Shown here: positions 8,927-19,818 of the stretch, in pieces
Layout: each line of letters opens with the position of its first letter
Numbering within the stretch: position 1 is the stretch's first letter
Notes under the pieces: generated by a model
Databases searched by the model: none
What the model was told of the DNA's origin: nothing
Seen by the model: only the letters and a program-made list of their open reading frames with translations
From: Flavobacteriaceae bacterium
GTDB lineage: Bacteria; Bacteroidota; Bacteroidia; Flavobacteriales; Flavobacteriaceae
NCBI GenBank assembly: GCA_947461795.1
Contig: CANHMG010000012.1
Coordinates: 1 to 36,239, forward strand
Direction of reading: 5' to 3'
Length of the DNA: 36,239 nucleotides
Made by a program: the position numbers and the translations under genes

Positions 8927-10069
8927 ATGAAAACAGTTTTCCTGAAATTCTCTTTACTTTTAGTGATGGTACTTGCTGTTGGATGTAAACCAAATACGGC
9001 AAATAAAAATTCAAGTTTTTCAAATGCTAGCAATCAAATAAAATACGCAAAAGGGTTAGCTATCTATAAATACAATGGTTTTTCAATTTTAAAAATTAAA
9101 GATCCTTGGCCCAATGCAGCTAAAGAATACACCTATATTCTTCAAGAAAAAAACGGAATTATTCCTGATAGTTTACAACAAAATCCTATCATTCCGATTC
9201 CACTCAAAACAATCGTAGCCACCTCAACAACTCACATTCCGTCTTTAGAAATGTTGGGTGTCGAAAATACGCTTGTTGGTTTTCCAAATACAGCTTATAT
9301 TTCTTCTGAAAAAATGAGACGCCGAATTGATTTAGGGAATATTCGCGATGTAGGGAACGACCAAAGTTTCAACACAGAACTTTTAATTGAATTAGCTCCA
9401 GCTGCTATAATCGGTCAAGGAATTGACAATAACAATCCGGCTTTAGACAATTTGCAAAAAAGCGGTTTAAAAGTTATCTTCAATGGCGATTGGAACGAAT
9501 CTTCTCCATTAGGAAAAGCAGAATGGATAAAGTTCTTTGGTGCACTTTACGGTTTAGAATCAAAAGCAAACTTTCTCTTTAATTCGATTGAAACTGACTA
9601 TTTAAAAACGGTAGCATTAGCTCAAAAAACCACTGCAAAACCGACTGTTTTTTCGGGAGCTGTTTTTGAAAATCAATGGTATATGCCTCAAGGAAATAGT
9701 TGGGGTGCACTTTTTATAAAAGAAGCAAACGCGAACTATTTGTGGAGTGAAACCAAAGGAACAGGAAGCTTATCCTTGTCCATTGAATCTGTTTTGGTAA
9801 AAGCACAAAATGCCGATTTCTGGATTGGACCTGGACAATTTACTTCTTTGAAAGAAATGACAGCTGCCAATCCACATTACGCTCAATTTAAAGCATTTCA
9901 AACAAAAAATGTATATTCGTATAGTACAAAAAAAGGAAAAACAGGCGGGCTTATTTATTATGAATTAGCTCCTAATCGACCTGATTTAGTATTAAAAGAC
10001 ATGATTAAAATTTTACATCCCGAAGTACTTCCCAATTACAAATTATACTTCTTTGAAAAATTACAATAA
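8927..10069 (+). CDS. btuF: ABC transporter substrate-binding lipoprotein, BtuF/FecB-like
   Basis: Start corrected to ATG at 8927 (MKTVFLKFSLLLVMVLAVGCKPN, lipobox); ORF-track TTG start at 8903 lies inside the -7 element. Periplasmic-binding fold motifs (IVATSTTHIPSLEMLG, ELLIELAPAAIIG). Confidence 0.8.
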   Translation: MKTVFLKFSLLLVMVLAVGCKPNTANKNSSFSNASNQIKYAKGLAIYKYNGFSILKIKDPWPNAAKEYTYILQEKNGIIPDSLQQNPIIPIPLKTIVATSTTHIPSLEMLGVENTLVGFPNTAYISSEKMRRRIDLGNIRDVGNDQSFNTELLIELAPAAIIGQGIDNNNPALDNLQKSGLKVIFNGDWNESSPLGKAEWIKFFGALYGLESKANFLFNSIETDYLKTVALAQKTTAKPTVFSGAVFENQWYMPQGNSWGALFIKEANANYLWSETKGTGSLSLSIESVLVKAQNADFWIGPGQFTSLKEMTAANPHYAQFKAFQTKNVYSYSTKKGKTGGLIYYELAPNRPDLVLKDMIKILHPEVLPNYKLYFFEKLQ

Positions 10070-11101
10070 ATGCAAAAGAATTCAAAACATAGGTTTCTTT
10101 ACATATTGCTATTTATAGTGACCATTTTTCTATTTGTTTTAGACCTCAGCTTTGGTTCGATTACAATTCCATTTAAAGAAATTTTGAACACCTTAACAGG
10201 CGGAACAGCTACGAAAAGTACTTGGGAGTATATCATTCTCAATTACCGTTTACCAAAAGCTATTACGGCTATTTTAGTCGGAATGGGATTGTCAATTAGT
10301 GGGTTGTTAATGCAAACTCTATTTAGAAATCCATTGGCCGGCCCATATGTTTTAGGGTTGAGTTCGGGTTCGAGTTTGGGTGTTGCCCTAGTCATTTTAG
10401 GAGCCCGATTTATGCCTCCATATTGGAACGATTTATTCGTGTCATCTTACGGAATTATTATCGCATCCTGTTTGGGAAGTGCTTTAGTTTTGCTCTCGGT
10501 TTTGTTTGTTTCTCAACGATTGCGCGATACTATGGTCATCTTAATTGTTGGGTTGATGTTTGGTAGTTTTACCAACGCTTTTGTAGGGGTACTTTCGTAT
10601 TTTAGTTCAGCGGAACAATTACAAAAATTTACTTTTTGGTCGTTAGGAAATTTAGGGAATTTATCGTGGAATTCCATCCTAATTCTAACAAGTTCAGTGG
10701 CTATTGGTTTGTTATTGAGTTTCATTAGCATCAAACCTTTGAATACACTATTACTAGGAGAGAATTACGCGAAAAGTCTCGGTATGAATTATAAAAAATC
10801 AAGACTGATTATAATTCTGGCGACCAGTATTTTAGCAGGAAGTATCACTGCATTTGCAGGCCCCATTGCCTTTATTGGATTAGCAGTTCCACATATTGCC
10901 AAATTGATCTTTCAAACCAGTAATCACGACACTTTGTTTTGGAGCACCTTGCTTTTAGGATCGAGTTTGATGTTGTTTTGTGATCTTATTTCACAAGTTC
11001 CTGGCGGTGATTTTACCTTGCCAATTAATGCGATTACTTCTATTATAGGAGCTCCAATCGTAGTTTGGTTGTTGGTTCGCAAACGTAAAATGATGCACTA
11101 A
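10070..11101 (+). CDS. btuC: FecCD-family ABC transporter permease, BtuC-like
   Basis: Polytopic; family motifs RLPKAITAILVGMGLSISGLLMQTLFRNPLAGPYVLGLSSGSSLGVAL and GPIAFIGLAVPHIAKL. Confidence 0.9.
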   Translation: MQKNSKHRFLYILLFIVTIFLFVLDLSFGSITIPFKEILNTLTGGTATKSTWEYIILNYRLPKAITAILVGMGLSISGLLMQTLFRNPLAGPYVLGLSSGSSLGVALVILGARFMPPYWNDLFVSSYGIIIASCLGSALVLLSVLFVSQRLRDTMVILIVGLMFGSFTNAFVGVLSYFSSAEQLQKFTFWSLGNLGNLSWNSILILTSSVAIGLLLSFISIKPLNTLLLGENYAKSLGMNYKKSRLIIILATSILAGSITAFAGPIAFIGLAVPHIAKLIFQTSNHDTLFWSTLLLGSSLMLFCDLISQVPGGDFTLPINAITSIIGAPIVVWLLVRKRKMMH

Positions 11102-11886
11102 TGGAAAATAAAATCGTACTCCACACTGAAAACCTAAGCATAGGATATTCCCATCAAAAGGAAAAAAATTGTATTGCTTCTTCCATACATTTAACTTTAG
11201 AAAAAGGAAAATTAATTGCGCTTGTGGGGGCCAATGGAATTGGGAAATCCACCTTGATTCGAACACTTACAGGCATACAAAAACCACTTTTGGGTGAGGT
11301 TTTTTTACATTCCAAAAGAATAAGTCATTACGAACCATTGACGTTAGCCAAAGAAATGAGTTTAGTATTAACCGAAAAATTGCCTCCGAGTAATCTTACG
11401 GTTTATGAATTGATTGCTTTAGGAAGACAACCGTATACAAATTGGATTGGAAAATTATCTCCCGACGATTTAGAAAAAATTGAAAGCGCCATTGCAATCA
11501 CACAAATTCAACATTTGATTTCCAAAAAGCATTACGAAATAAGTGATGGACAATTGCAAATAGTCCTTATTGCAAGAGCATTAGCACAAGATACGGCTTT
11601 GATTGTTTTGGATGAACCGACAACCCATTTAGATTTGGTGCACAAAGTGTCGCTATTCAAACTGCTAAAAAAACTCACTCAAGAAACGGAAAAATGCATC
11701 TTATTTTCGACACATGATATTGATATGGCGATTCAATTGAGTGATGAAATGATAGTGATGACTTCTGATAATTGTATACAAGGTCAACCGTGTCAGTTGA
11801 TTTCAAAAGGAGTTTTTGAATCCTTATTTCAGGACGAACACATTGCATTTGATTCCCAGAAAGGAACATTTATCATCAAAAATTAA
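11101..11886 (+). CDS. btuD: ABC transporter ATP-binding protein, BtuD/FecE-like
   Basis: Walker A GANGIGKST, signature ISDGQLQIVLIARAL, Walker B LIVLDEPTTHLD; start overlaps the permease stop. Confidence 0.88.
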   Translation: MENKIVLHTENLSIGYSHQKEKNCIASSIHLTLEKGKLIALVGANGIGKSTLIRTLTGIQKPLLGEVFLHSKRISHYEPLTLAKEMSLVLTEKLPPSNLTVYELIALGRQPYTNWIGKLSPDDLEKIESAIAITQIQHLISKKHYEISDGQLQIVLIARALAQDTALIVLDEPTTHLDLVHKVSLFKLLKKLTQETEKCILFSTHDIDMAIQLSDEMIVMTSDNCIQGQPCQLISKGVFESLFQDEHIAFDSQKGTFIIKN

Positions 11887-12035
11887 TGTCATTTAGACTT
11901 AGAATTTACTGTAAATAAAATGAAGTTTTTTTTTCTTTATTCAAAAAATAAAAATCAAGCATAGCATCGTTACGGTTTATTTTTATTTGGAAGAAGAAAG
12001 GAAAAAAGAGCTTTTTATTGCAGTAAATTCTATGT

Positions 12036-13655
12036 CTAAATCGTATAGGACTTCCCTTTTAATAAATTAATACTCACGGTCGCTACTTCTGAATCTGGAA
12101 ATTTCTTAAAAATGGATGCATCCGGAAACAAACCTGCTTCAGCGGCTATTTTATGAAACACATCAATTTCAACGATATATTGATCCGAAAAACCATGTGT
12201 GGCATCATAAGCCGTTGCAGCTGTTTTACCAATATTTCGAGCGGCAATAGCTGGCGAAATGGTATGCAATTCAATCAACAACAAGCCAAATTTACTCACG
12301 AAGGGTGACCATTTCAGCATATGTTCTAACAAATTATCTTCAACTTGTTTAGTCGTGATTTGAACTCCTCTATGCGCAAAAGCACCTGAAGATTCGCTAA
12401 TTCTCTCAACGGTTTCAGTTTTTGGATTTTCCCAAATACGATTATGATCTAAAAAAGTTCTAACATTGAGAAGGTCTTTTAAGTCGATAGCATAATTTTC
12501 ATTTAAATCTTGCGCTAAAACATCAGGTCTTCCAATATCTCCCCAAATTACTTTTGCCCATATATCTGCTTTGATTAAATTGGCACGAGTCACTTTTAAA
12601 GCCGCCTGATTGTAATCGACACCCACTAAAAATAAAGGATATTCGTCTAACATTTTACCCCGTAAAGTTTGACGATCTATAACTTCAAAAATATGTTGCA
12701 AAAAAGCACCATTCCCACAACCCATGTCTAAAATTCCTTTGGGTTGTTGTTCGATGGGTTTATTAAAAAGCTCGATTAAAATTTCATCTACCACTTTAAA
12801 ATAGGTTTCATGAGCTCCGCCACTTCCCCATACATTCATTTCACGATCGACATGTATTTCGTCGGAACCATCAGGTTGCATTCTCAAAATGGATGGATTG
12901 CCAAACATTAATTCCTCAATCTTGGCAAAAGTTGGCAAATAGGAAACTGTCACGCCATAAGACGCAGCACGTTTGGCAAAAAACAAGCCTGTTTCTGTGA
13001 ATTGATAATTTCCGTTTTTTTCAATAAACCAACCTAAAAAGGTTAGAAAATCTAAAATTTTGATGAAGAGTTCTGGAGATTTATGAAATTCTTCCGGGCG
13101 AAAAGAAAGCTCCATAAAATACTTATGAAACATGCCATTCATTCCCAAACGAACCATCGTTGGACCAACCAAATAGCCTTCAATGTGTTTTAGAATCTGA
13201 TGTTGTATTTCATTTGTTGGTTGATTCTCAGAAAATACAATCCCGTAATTAGTTTTATATTTTTCAAAAATGCGGTTGAGTTTATGAAAAGGCTCCTCTT
13301 CAAAAAGACGCGGATGAAATTGAGTAGAAAAATGAAGTAAATCGACTACATCTTCATACAAATAAAAGTGGGAAAAAGCAATTTCACTTTGGGATGAAAT
13401 ACGAAATCGAATTGATTCATTCGCTTCTATACAATATTCTAAAAAACCTTGTGAACACAATACGCGCAAACCGACGTGAAGATAGCCTTTGTTCGCTTTA
13501 AACTCTGCAGACAATTCTTCTAAAGTAGCAGTTTGTTTTTCTAGCAAATAGTTTAGAATCCCTTTTTTGTTTAACGCAACTGCAACTGGCGCAGTCGCAA
13601 GACCGTCAAGATGTCTAAAAATGGTGCTTCGAAGATCACTTTTGTTCGTTATCAT
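12036..13655 (-). CDS. Large class I SAM-dependent methyltransferase, AprA-like
   Basis: SAM-binding motif GILDMGCGNGAFL in the C-terminal half; N-terminal winged-helix-like segments. Confidence 0.75.
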   Translation of the reverse strand: MITNKSDLRSTIFRHLDGLATAPVAVALNKKGILNYLLEKQTATLEELSAEFKANKGYLHVGLRVLCSQGFLEYCIEANESIRFRISSQSEIAFSHFYLYEDVVDLLHFSTQFHPRLFEEEPFHKLNRIFEKYKTNYGIVFSENQPTNEIQHQILKHIEGYLVGPTMVRLGMNGMFHKYFMELSFRPEEFHKSPELFIKILDFLTFLGWFIEKNGNYQFTETGLFFAKRAASYGVTVSYLPTFAKIEELMFGNPSILRMQPDGSDEIHVDREMNVWGSGGAHETYFKVVDEILIELFNKPIEQQPKGILDMGCGNGAFLQHIFEVIDRQTLRGKMLDEYPLFLVGVDYNQAALKVTRANLIKADIWAKVIWGDIGRPDVLAQDLNENYAIDLKDLLNVRTFLDHNRIWENPKTETVERISESSGAFAHRGVQITTKQVEDNLLEHMLKWSPFVSKFGLLLIELHTISPAIAARNIGKTAATAYDATHGFSDQYIVEIDVFHKIAAEAGLFPDASIFKKFPDSEVATVSINLLKGKSYTI

Positions 13656-13696
13656 TTGGAAATCATTTACTTAAATTACTCCAAATATAGAAAAAA

Positions 13697-14146
13697 CTAC
13701 AAACCAATTTGTCTTTTTGCTTCCCCAATGACAAAAGCACAGGCATTTGCCAAATTATAACTTCGGACTAAAGGAGAAATGGGAATCTTCAAATGATTTT
13801 CAAATTTTGAAAGCACTTCTTCACTCAAACCCACACTTTCTTTTCCAAAAACCAGCCAATCACCGTCTTGAAATTGGTTTTCTAAGTACGATTTTGTGGC
13901 ATGAGAACTCATTAGAAAAACTCTTGATTTATCAGGAATAATAGCCATCCACTCCGCTACATTTTGGTATTCTTTCCAATCTAAATGCACCCAATAATCT
14001 AGGCCGGAACGCTTGACATTCTTATCGGTAATTTGAAATCCAAACGGATGAATGAGATGCAATCGGCTTTCGGTTCCGACACAAAGCCGTCCGATATTTC
14101 CGGTATTATTTGGGATTTCAGGTTCTACTAGTACAATGTTGAGCAT
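13697..14146 (-). CDS. trmL: tRNA (cytidine(34)-2'-O)-methyltransferase
   Basis: SPOUT motifs: LVEPEIPNNTGNIGRLCVGTESRLHLIHPFGF, LVFGKESVGL, IPISPLVRSYNLANACAFVIGEA. Confidence 0.93.
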   Translation of the reverse strand: MLNIVLVEPEIPNNTGNIGRLCVGTESRLHLIHPFGFQITDKNVKRSGLDYWVHLDWKEYQNVAEWMAIIPDKSRVFLMSSHATKSYLENQFQDGDWLVFGKESVGLSEEVLSKFENHLKIPISPLVRSYNLANACAFVIGEAKRQIGL

Positions 14147-14166
14147 TTTTTGTTGGATTATTGGAT

Positions 14167-14739
14167 TTATTGAATAGTAAATTCGGGTACTTCGAGAACT
14201 TGGCCTGCTTTTAAATCGCTTAAGAGCAAATTGCCAATGCGAACTCGAACCAATCGTAAAGTAGGCAAACCAACAGCCGCTGTCATTTTTCTAACTTGAC
14301 GAAATTTCCCTTCATTGATGGTAATCGAAATCCATGAAGTGGGTCCATGTCGTTCGTCCCGGATTTTTTTGGCTCTAACACCAAAGTCAGGTAGTGTAGT
14401 TACAATAAAAGCATGACAAGGTTTGGTCGTATATTTTGTACCTTCAAAACCTATTTCAACGCCATTTTTTAATGTAGAAATAGCCTCTTCAGTAACAATT
14501 CCATCTACTTGAACATAATATTCTTTGTCTACTTTACTACTGCAAATAAAATCACTGACTTTTCCGTCGGTTGTAATTAAAAGTAAGCCTTCCGAATCTT
14601 CATCTAATCTGCCAATTGCCATGGTTCCTGAAGGAAAATCAAACAATTCGCCTAGTAATTTTTTGTTTCGTTTTAATTCGTATTTGAATTGACTTAAATA
14701 TCCGTAAGGTTTATGGAGTATAAAATGACGCTGTTTCAA
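14167..14739 (-). CDS. RluE/RsuA-family pseudouridine synthase
   Basis: HKPYGYLSQF, GRLDEDSEGLLLITTDG catalytic motif, EGKFRQVRKMTAAVGLPTLRLVRVRIG. Confidence 0.92.
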   Translation of the reverse strand: MKQRHFILHKPYGYLSQFKYELKRNKKLLGELFDFPSGTMAIGRLDEDSEGLLLITTDGKVSDFICSSKVDKEYYVQVDGIVTEEAISTLKNGVEIGFEGTKYTTKPCHAFIVTTLPDFGVRAKKIRDERHGPTSWISITINEGKFRQVRKMTAAVGLPTLRLVRVRIGNLLLSDLKAGQVLEVPEFTIQ

Positions 14740-14861
14740 TTTGGATTTTTAGATTGTTGAATTTTATATAATGGCCAAAGATAATTGAATTTAATTTTTA
14801 AAGTCACTTCCAAAAAAATACAATAATTGATTACATTTACTTTTTACAAATCCTTTCAAAA

Positions 14862-16199
14862 ATGAACGCCACATTACTTACTCTTCTAACTTTTTGTATT
14901 GCCTTAGCTATAGGTATTTATATAGGAAAACTGCTATTTTCAGCCAAGTCACAATCCGAAAAAATCGGTTTAGAAGAAAAGCTTATCGGTTTGACTTCTC
15001 AATTCAAAGCCATTCAAGAACAACTCAAAACGAATCAATCTGAAAAAGAAACAATTCGAACAGAAAAAGACAGTTTAGCTATACAACTTTCAAAAAAGGA
15101 AACTGATTTTGAAAATCTTTGGGAACGGAATCTCGAACAAAAACAAGAAGTTGAAAAGCTACAAGAGAAATTTACCAAAGAATTTGAAAATTTAGCCAAC
15201 AAAATTTTAGAAGAAAAAACGAATAAGTTTACCGAACAAAACAAAGAAAACATGAAGAATATCTTGATGCCGTTGCAAGATAAGATTCAACTGTTTGAGA
15301 AAAAAGTCGAAGACACACACAAAGAAAGTATTGATTATCATGCGGCTTTGAGGCAACAAATATTAGGTTTAAGCGAAATGAACGCTCAGATGAGCAAAGA
15401 AACTTTGAATTTGACAAAAGCTCTCAAAGGCGATAGCAAGATGCAAGGGAATTGGGGCGAATTGGTTTTAGAGCGTGTTTTAGAAAAATCAGGTTTAGAA
15501 AAAGACCGTGAATATTATGTACAACAAGCGCATACCACTGAAGATGGTCAACGTGTTTTTCCCGATGTCGTGATTAATTTACCTGATGGTAAAAAAATGA
15601 TTGTCGATTCAAAGGTGTCTCTGACTGCTTATGAAAAATACAGCAATGAGGAAGATGACAATTTAAAAAGTAGCTATTTAAAAGAACACATCAATTCTAT
15701 CAAACGCCATGTGGAGCAATTAGGCGAAAAGAATTATCAAGATTTATATCAAATAGAAAGCCCTGATTTTGTGTTATTATTTATTCCGATTGAACCCGCA
15801 TTTGCTATTGCTTTGAATGAAGAAACAACACTTTATAATAAAGCTTTTGAAAAAAACATTGTGATTGTAACTCCCTCAACTTTATTGGCAACTTTACGAA
15901 CTATAGATAGTATGTGGACAAATCAGAAACAACAAGAAAATGCCTATGAGATTGCGCGTCAAGCGGGAGCCTTGTATGATAAATTTGAAGGATTTGTGGC
16001 TGATTTGGTTAAAGTGGGAAATAAAATTAAAGACACCAAAACAGAATATGATGCGGCCATGAATAAATTGGTGGATGGCAAAGGAAATTTAATTACAAGT
16101 GTTGAAAAGTTAAAAAAAATGGGAGCTAAAGCCAAAAAAACATTACCTGAATCAATTTTGAAAAGAGCTGAAATAGATGAAACAGAAAATTTAAATTAA
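14862..16199 (+). CDS. rmuC: DNA recombination protein RmuC
   Basis: N-terminal TM, coiled coil, then GNWGELVLERVLEKSGL, FPDVVINLPDGKKMIVDSKVSLTAYE, TPSTLLATLRTI. Confidence 0.94.
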   Translation: MNATLLTLLTFCIALAIGIYIGKLLFSAKSQSEKIGLEEKLIGLTSQFKAIQEQLKTNQSEKETIRTEKDSLAIQLSKKETDFENLWERNLEQKQEVEKLQEKFTKEFENLANKILEEKTNKFTEQNKENMKNILMPLQDKIQLFEKKVEDTHKESIDYHAALRQQILGLSEMNAQMSKETLNLTKALKGDSKMQGNWGELVLERVLEKSGLEKDREYYVQQAHTTEDGQRVFPDVVINLPDGKKMIVDSKVSLTAYEKYSNEEDDNLKSSYLKEHINSIKRHVEQLGEKNYQDLYQIESPDFVLLFIPIEPAFAIALNEETTLYNKAFEKNIVIVTPSTLLATLRTIDSMWTNQKQQENAYEIARQAGALYDKFEGFVADLVKVGNKIKDTKTEYDAAMNKLVDGKGNLITSVEKLKKMGAKAKKTLPESILKRAEIDETENLN

Positions 16200-16368
16200 A
16201 AAATTAATTTTAAGTTTTATAAATACTAAAAAATGGATGCTAAGTTTTTACAATTAAATTAGCTTTTTTTTATTGTATTTACAACTAAACACAATTTTGC
16301 TTAGTAGTTGTTTATAAATTTTGCAATTTTATTACAATATTTAATTTATTTTTGATTTTATTTACAAT

Positions 16369-17499
16369 ATGAAACGAATTTATTTTTTACTAATTAGTGT
16401 ATTAATTTTAACGCTATTTGTTATTTCTTGTTCATTAAATAATGATGAAGAATATATAGATATTAAGGAATCAAATAGAACAAGCAACCCAATATCTGGC
16501 CCAGTTAGATTTGATTTTACACAAGTTCCTTTAGCCAAACTTTCCGATTATCATTTTTTTATTGGTCCTTTAAAAAACCAAACTCCAGGCTATAAGGTTG
16601 TGCCTTATTCACCAGCAAGTACTCTTTTTACAGATTATGCTTCCAAAAAAAGATTTATTTGGATGCCACCCAATGTAAAAGCCACCTACACTGCAGACAA
16701 TAAAATATTGAATTTTCCAGTGGGAACAGTTTTATTAAAAACTTTTTATTACACAACGATTCAACCTAATAATACTACTAAAATCATTGAAACTCGAGTA
16801 ATGATTTTGAAATCTGATGGTTGGAAATTTTATGAATATATATGGAATGAGGATCAAACAGAAGCTTTTTTAGTTTCGGGTCCTGATTTTGCAAATGGAA
16901 GTAGTGTGACTATTACGTTTAGAAAACCAAATAATGAAATCATTACTACGGATTATAGAATTCCTTCCGATGCAGAATGTTTTGCCTGTCACAAACTAAA
17001 CGAACAAGCTACGCCAATTGGTGTAAAACCACAAAACTTAAATGTTGATTACTTGTATCCAAGAGGAAACAGAAACCAATTACTGTATCTTTTACAACAA
17101 GGGTATTTAGCAAGCTACCCTTCGAATATTGTTACAACTGTTGATTATCATGACACCACAAAATCTCTAGACTTGAGGGCTCGTTCCTATTTAGATATTA
17201 ATTGTGCCCATTGTCATCAAGATCATGCCCGTTGTGATTATCGTGCTTTACGATTTGCTTTTAGCGAAACTACAAACCCAACCAATCTTGGTATTTGTGT
17301 TATCGCTGCAGAGGAAATAAGTCCAATTTTACAAAAACTAATTACGCCTGGAAATTTTGATAAATCTATCGTTCATTATAGAGTTAGCTCAAACGATGAA
17401 AGCGAAAGGATGCCATTGCTTGGAAGAACAATAGTGCATGATGAAGGAATCAATCTTTTAGAACAATGGATATTATCTTTAACACAAACGTGTGATTAA
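16369..17499 (+). CDS. Diheme c-type cytochrome lipoprotein (SO_2930-like family)
   Basis: Lipobox LFVISCSLNN; two CXXCH motifs (AECFACHKL, NCAHCHQD); 'YASKKRFIWMPP' and 'TFYY' segments shared with the paralogue at 22441. Confidence 0.82.
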   Translation: MKRIYFLLISVLILTLFVISCSLNNDEEYIDIKESNRTSNPISGPVRFDFTQVPLAKLSDYHFFIGPLKNQTPGYKVVPYSPASTLFTDYASKKRFIWMPPNVKATYTADNKILNFPVGTVLLKTFYYTTIQPNNTTKIIETRVMILKSDGWKFYEYIWNEDQTEAFLVSGPDFANGSSVTITFRKPNNEIITTDYRIPSDAECFACHKLNEQATPIGVKPQNLNVDYLYPRGNRNQLLYLLQQGYLASYPSNIVTTVDYHDTTKSLDLRARSYLDINCAHCHQDHARCDYRALRFAFSETTNPTNLGICVIAAEEISPILQKLITPGNFDKSIVHYRVSSNDESERMPLLGRTIVHDEGINLLEQWILSLTQTCD

Positions 17500-17541
17500 T
17501 TGTTATTAAACAAAAATTAAAAAACCCTAATACAAATACTA

Positions 17542-19587
17542 ATGAAAAAATCTTTACCTTTTATTTTTACATTCTTTTGTTTTGCTTTATCTTTTGCGCA
17601 AGAACATTGTGATAGTGCATTAACTGTTGCTCTTGGATCTACTACAACAGCTCCAGCTTTCACGAATGAAATAGGAGAAATACCTACACAGCTTTGTGGA
17701 TTAACAAATCAAAACGGTATTCCGGCAACTAAAGGAAAATGGTATACGTTTACTGCTACAGAAAACAATACAGTCACTGTTACAACATTTTTACCACAAA
17801 ACAATAATTCAGACACTCGTTTTATTGTATATTCAGGAAGCTGTACAAGTTTGACATGTGTTGGATCTAACGATGATTATAACGGTACAAATTCTTCGCA
17901 ACTTACATTTGCTATTACAACAGGAACAGTATATACTATTGCTTTCGACAATAGATACAGTTCTGCTGGGTTTGATTTTAGAATAACCATTGCTCCACCA
18001 CCAGCACCAGATAGATTGTCATTCACTTCTACACCCGTTGCAGGAATAGCTGGAGGTTATAATAATTGTATTGCAGATATGAATGGTGATTACAGAGATG
18101 ATATTGTTTCTGCTATTAATACAACGCAACTAGCTATTTCATACCAACAAGTAGGTGGAGGATTTACAACTTCTACTTATGCACTTTCTAATACCTCTGT
18201 TTTGCCTTCTTGGAGTATTGCTGCTGGTGATTATGATAATAACGGATATAATGACTTAATCTTTGGTTCAGGAAGTGGCATTGTTTTTTTGAAATCCAAT
18301 TCAGATGGAACAGCATATACTACTGATAGAAAAACTCAAAGTTATTTAGTACAACGGACTAATTTTGTAGATATAAACAATGATGGAAAATTAGATGCTT
18401 TTGCTTGTGATGATAATGCACCCAATAGACGCTACATGAATGATGGTGTAAATATGAATCACATTCAAGGTGGTATTGGTGATTTTGCAAGTGGAGGAAA
18501 TTATGCTTCTTTATGGAGTGATTTTGATAATGATGGAGATATTGATATGCACTTGTCTAAATGTGGCCAAGGTGGATCTGGTGTAGGAGGAAACATTAAC
18601 CAGATGTTCAATAACAATGGAGATGGAACCTATACAAATATTGCCGCAGCCGCTAATATGGCAGATGCGGAACAAACATGGTCTTCAGCAGTTGGTGATT
18701 TTAATAATGATGGTTGGATGGATGTAATTGTGGGTGTAAATTCACTATCAGACGGAAATACGAACGTAAAAAGAAATAATGGAGACGGAACATTTACAAG
18801 TATTACAGTAGGTTCAGGATACGATACAATTTTCACTACAGGTAGAGAATATGTTGCACATGATTTTGATAACGATGGGTTTTTAGATGTTTTAAATTCT
18901 GGAAGTACTATCATGTTTGGAGACGGAAATTTTCATTTCACACCAAATCCAAATACGTATCCTTTATCTTCGGTTGACAGACCTGTTGGGGATTTAAATA
19001 ATGATGGATTTTTAGACATTCAAAACGGGAATAATGTATTGTTTAATAATGGTAACATAAATCATTGGATAAAAATAAATTTACAAGGAATTCAAAGTAA
19101 CCGAAATGGAATTGGTGCTAGAATAGAATTGTATGGTGCTTGGGGAAAACAAATTAGAGATGTTCAAAGTGGTACTGGTTTTCAAAACATGAGTAGTATT
19201 AACGCACATTTTGGTATTGGTTTAGAAACTCAAATAACAAAAGTAGTAGTAAAATGGCCTTCTGGAACTGTTGATACAATTAACAATCCATCTTCTGATC
19301 AATCTTTATATGTACTTGAAGGTTCAACTGCTTTAGCAAATACAAATTTTAATAATTCCGAATTCAGTTTGTATCCAATTCCAACTAAGAATATATTAAA
19401 CATTAAAACTAATAATTCTTTTATAATACAAACAGCACAAGTATATGAATTAACTGGAAAATTAGTATTAAATTCTGAGGTTATTAATGCAACTATAAAT
19501 GTAGAGTTCTTAACAAAAGGAACATACATACTTAAAGTAACAGATTCAAAAGGAAAAGTGTATTCTCAAAAATTTAATAAAGAGTAA
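17542..19587 (+). CDS. Secreted FG-GAP/VCBS repeat protein with ASPIC/UnbV domain and T9SS sorting domain
   Basis: Signal peptide ending FAQ; DFDNDGDIDM/DFNNDGWMDV-type FG-GAP loops; NGIGARIELYGAWGKQIRDVQSGTGFQNMSSINAHFGIG...VVVKWPSG (ASPIC/UnbV); C-terminal YPIPTKN...GTYILKVTDSKGKVYSQKFNKE. Confidence 0.88.
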   Translation: MKKSLPFIFTFFCFALSFAQEHCDSALTVALGSTTTAPAFTNEIGEIPTQLCGLTNQNGIPATKGKWYTFTATENNTVTVTTFLPQNNNSDTRFIVYSGSCTSLTCVGSNDDYNGTNSSQLTFAITTGTVYTIAFDNRYSSAGFDFRITIAPPPAPDRLSFTSTPVAGIAGGYNNCIADMNGDYRDDIVSAINTTQLAISYQQVGGGFTTSTYALSNTSVLPSWSIAAGDYDNNGYNDLIFGSGSGIVFLKSNSDGTAYTTDRKTQSYLVQRTNFVDINNDGKLDAFACDDNAPNRRYMNDGVNMNHIQGGIGDFASGGNYASLWSDFDNDGDIDMHLSKCGQGGSGVGGNINQMFNNNGDGTYTNIAAAANMADAEQTWSSAVGDFNNDGWMDVIVGVNSLSDGNTNVKRNNGDGTFTSITVGSGYDTIFTTGREYVAHDFDNDGFLDVLNSGSTIMFGDGNFHFTPNPNTYPLSSVDRPVGDLNNDGFLDIQNGNNVLFNNGNINHWIKINLQGIQSNRNGIGARIELYGAWGKQIRDVQSGTGFQNMSSINAHFGIGLETQITKVVVKWPSGTVDTINNPSSDQSLYVLEGSTALANTNFNNSEFSLYPIPTKNILNIKTNNSFIIQTAQVYELTGKLVLNSEVINATINVEFLTKGTYILKVTDSKGKVYSQKFNKE

Positions 19588-19818
19588 TAAGATAAGTTGA
19601 ATGTTCTAAATATAAAAAAATAGAATAGTCAATTTATAAATGACAATTAAAATTAAAAGCATTCTTTCAATACTTTAATTTGAAAATTAAAGAAGGGTGT
19701 TTTTAATTTTAGTTGTCTTATTTAATTATAACAAATACGCTTTACAAGAAATTATTTAGCTTTTATTCTAGAATTATTAAGTTAGATAAAATGAATATTA
19801 ATCAAAAAACCAAAAAAA

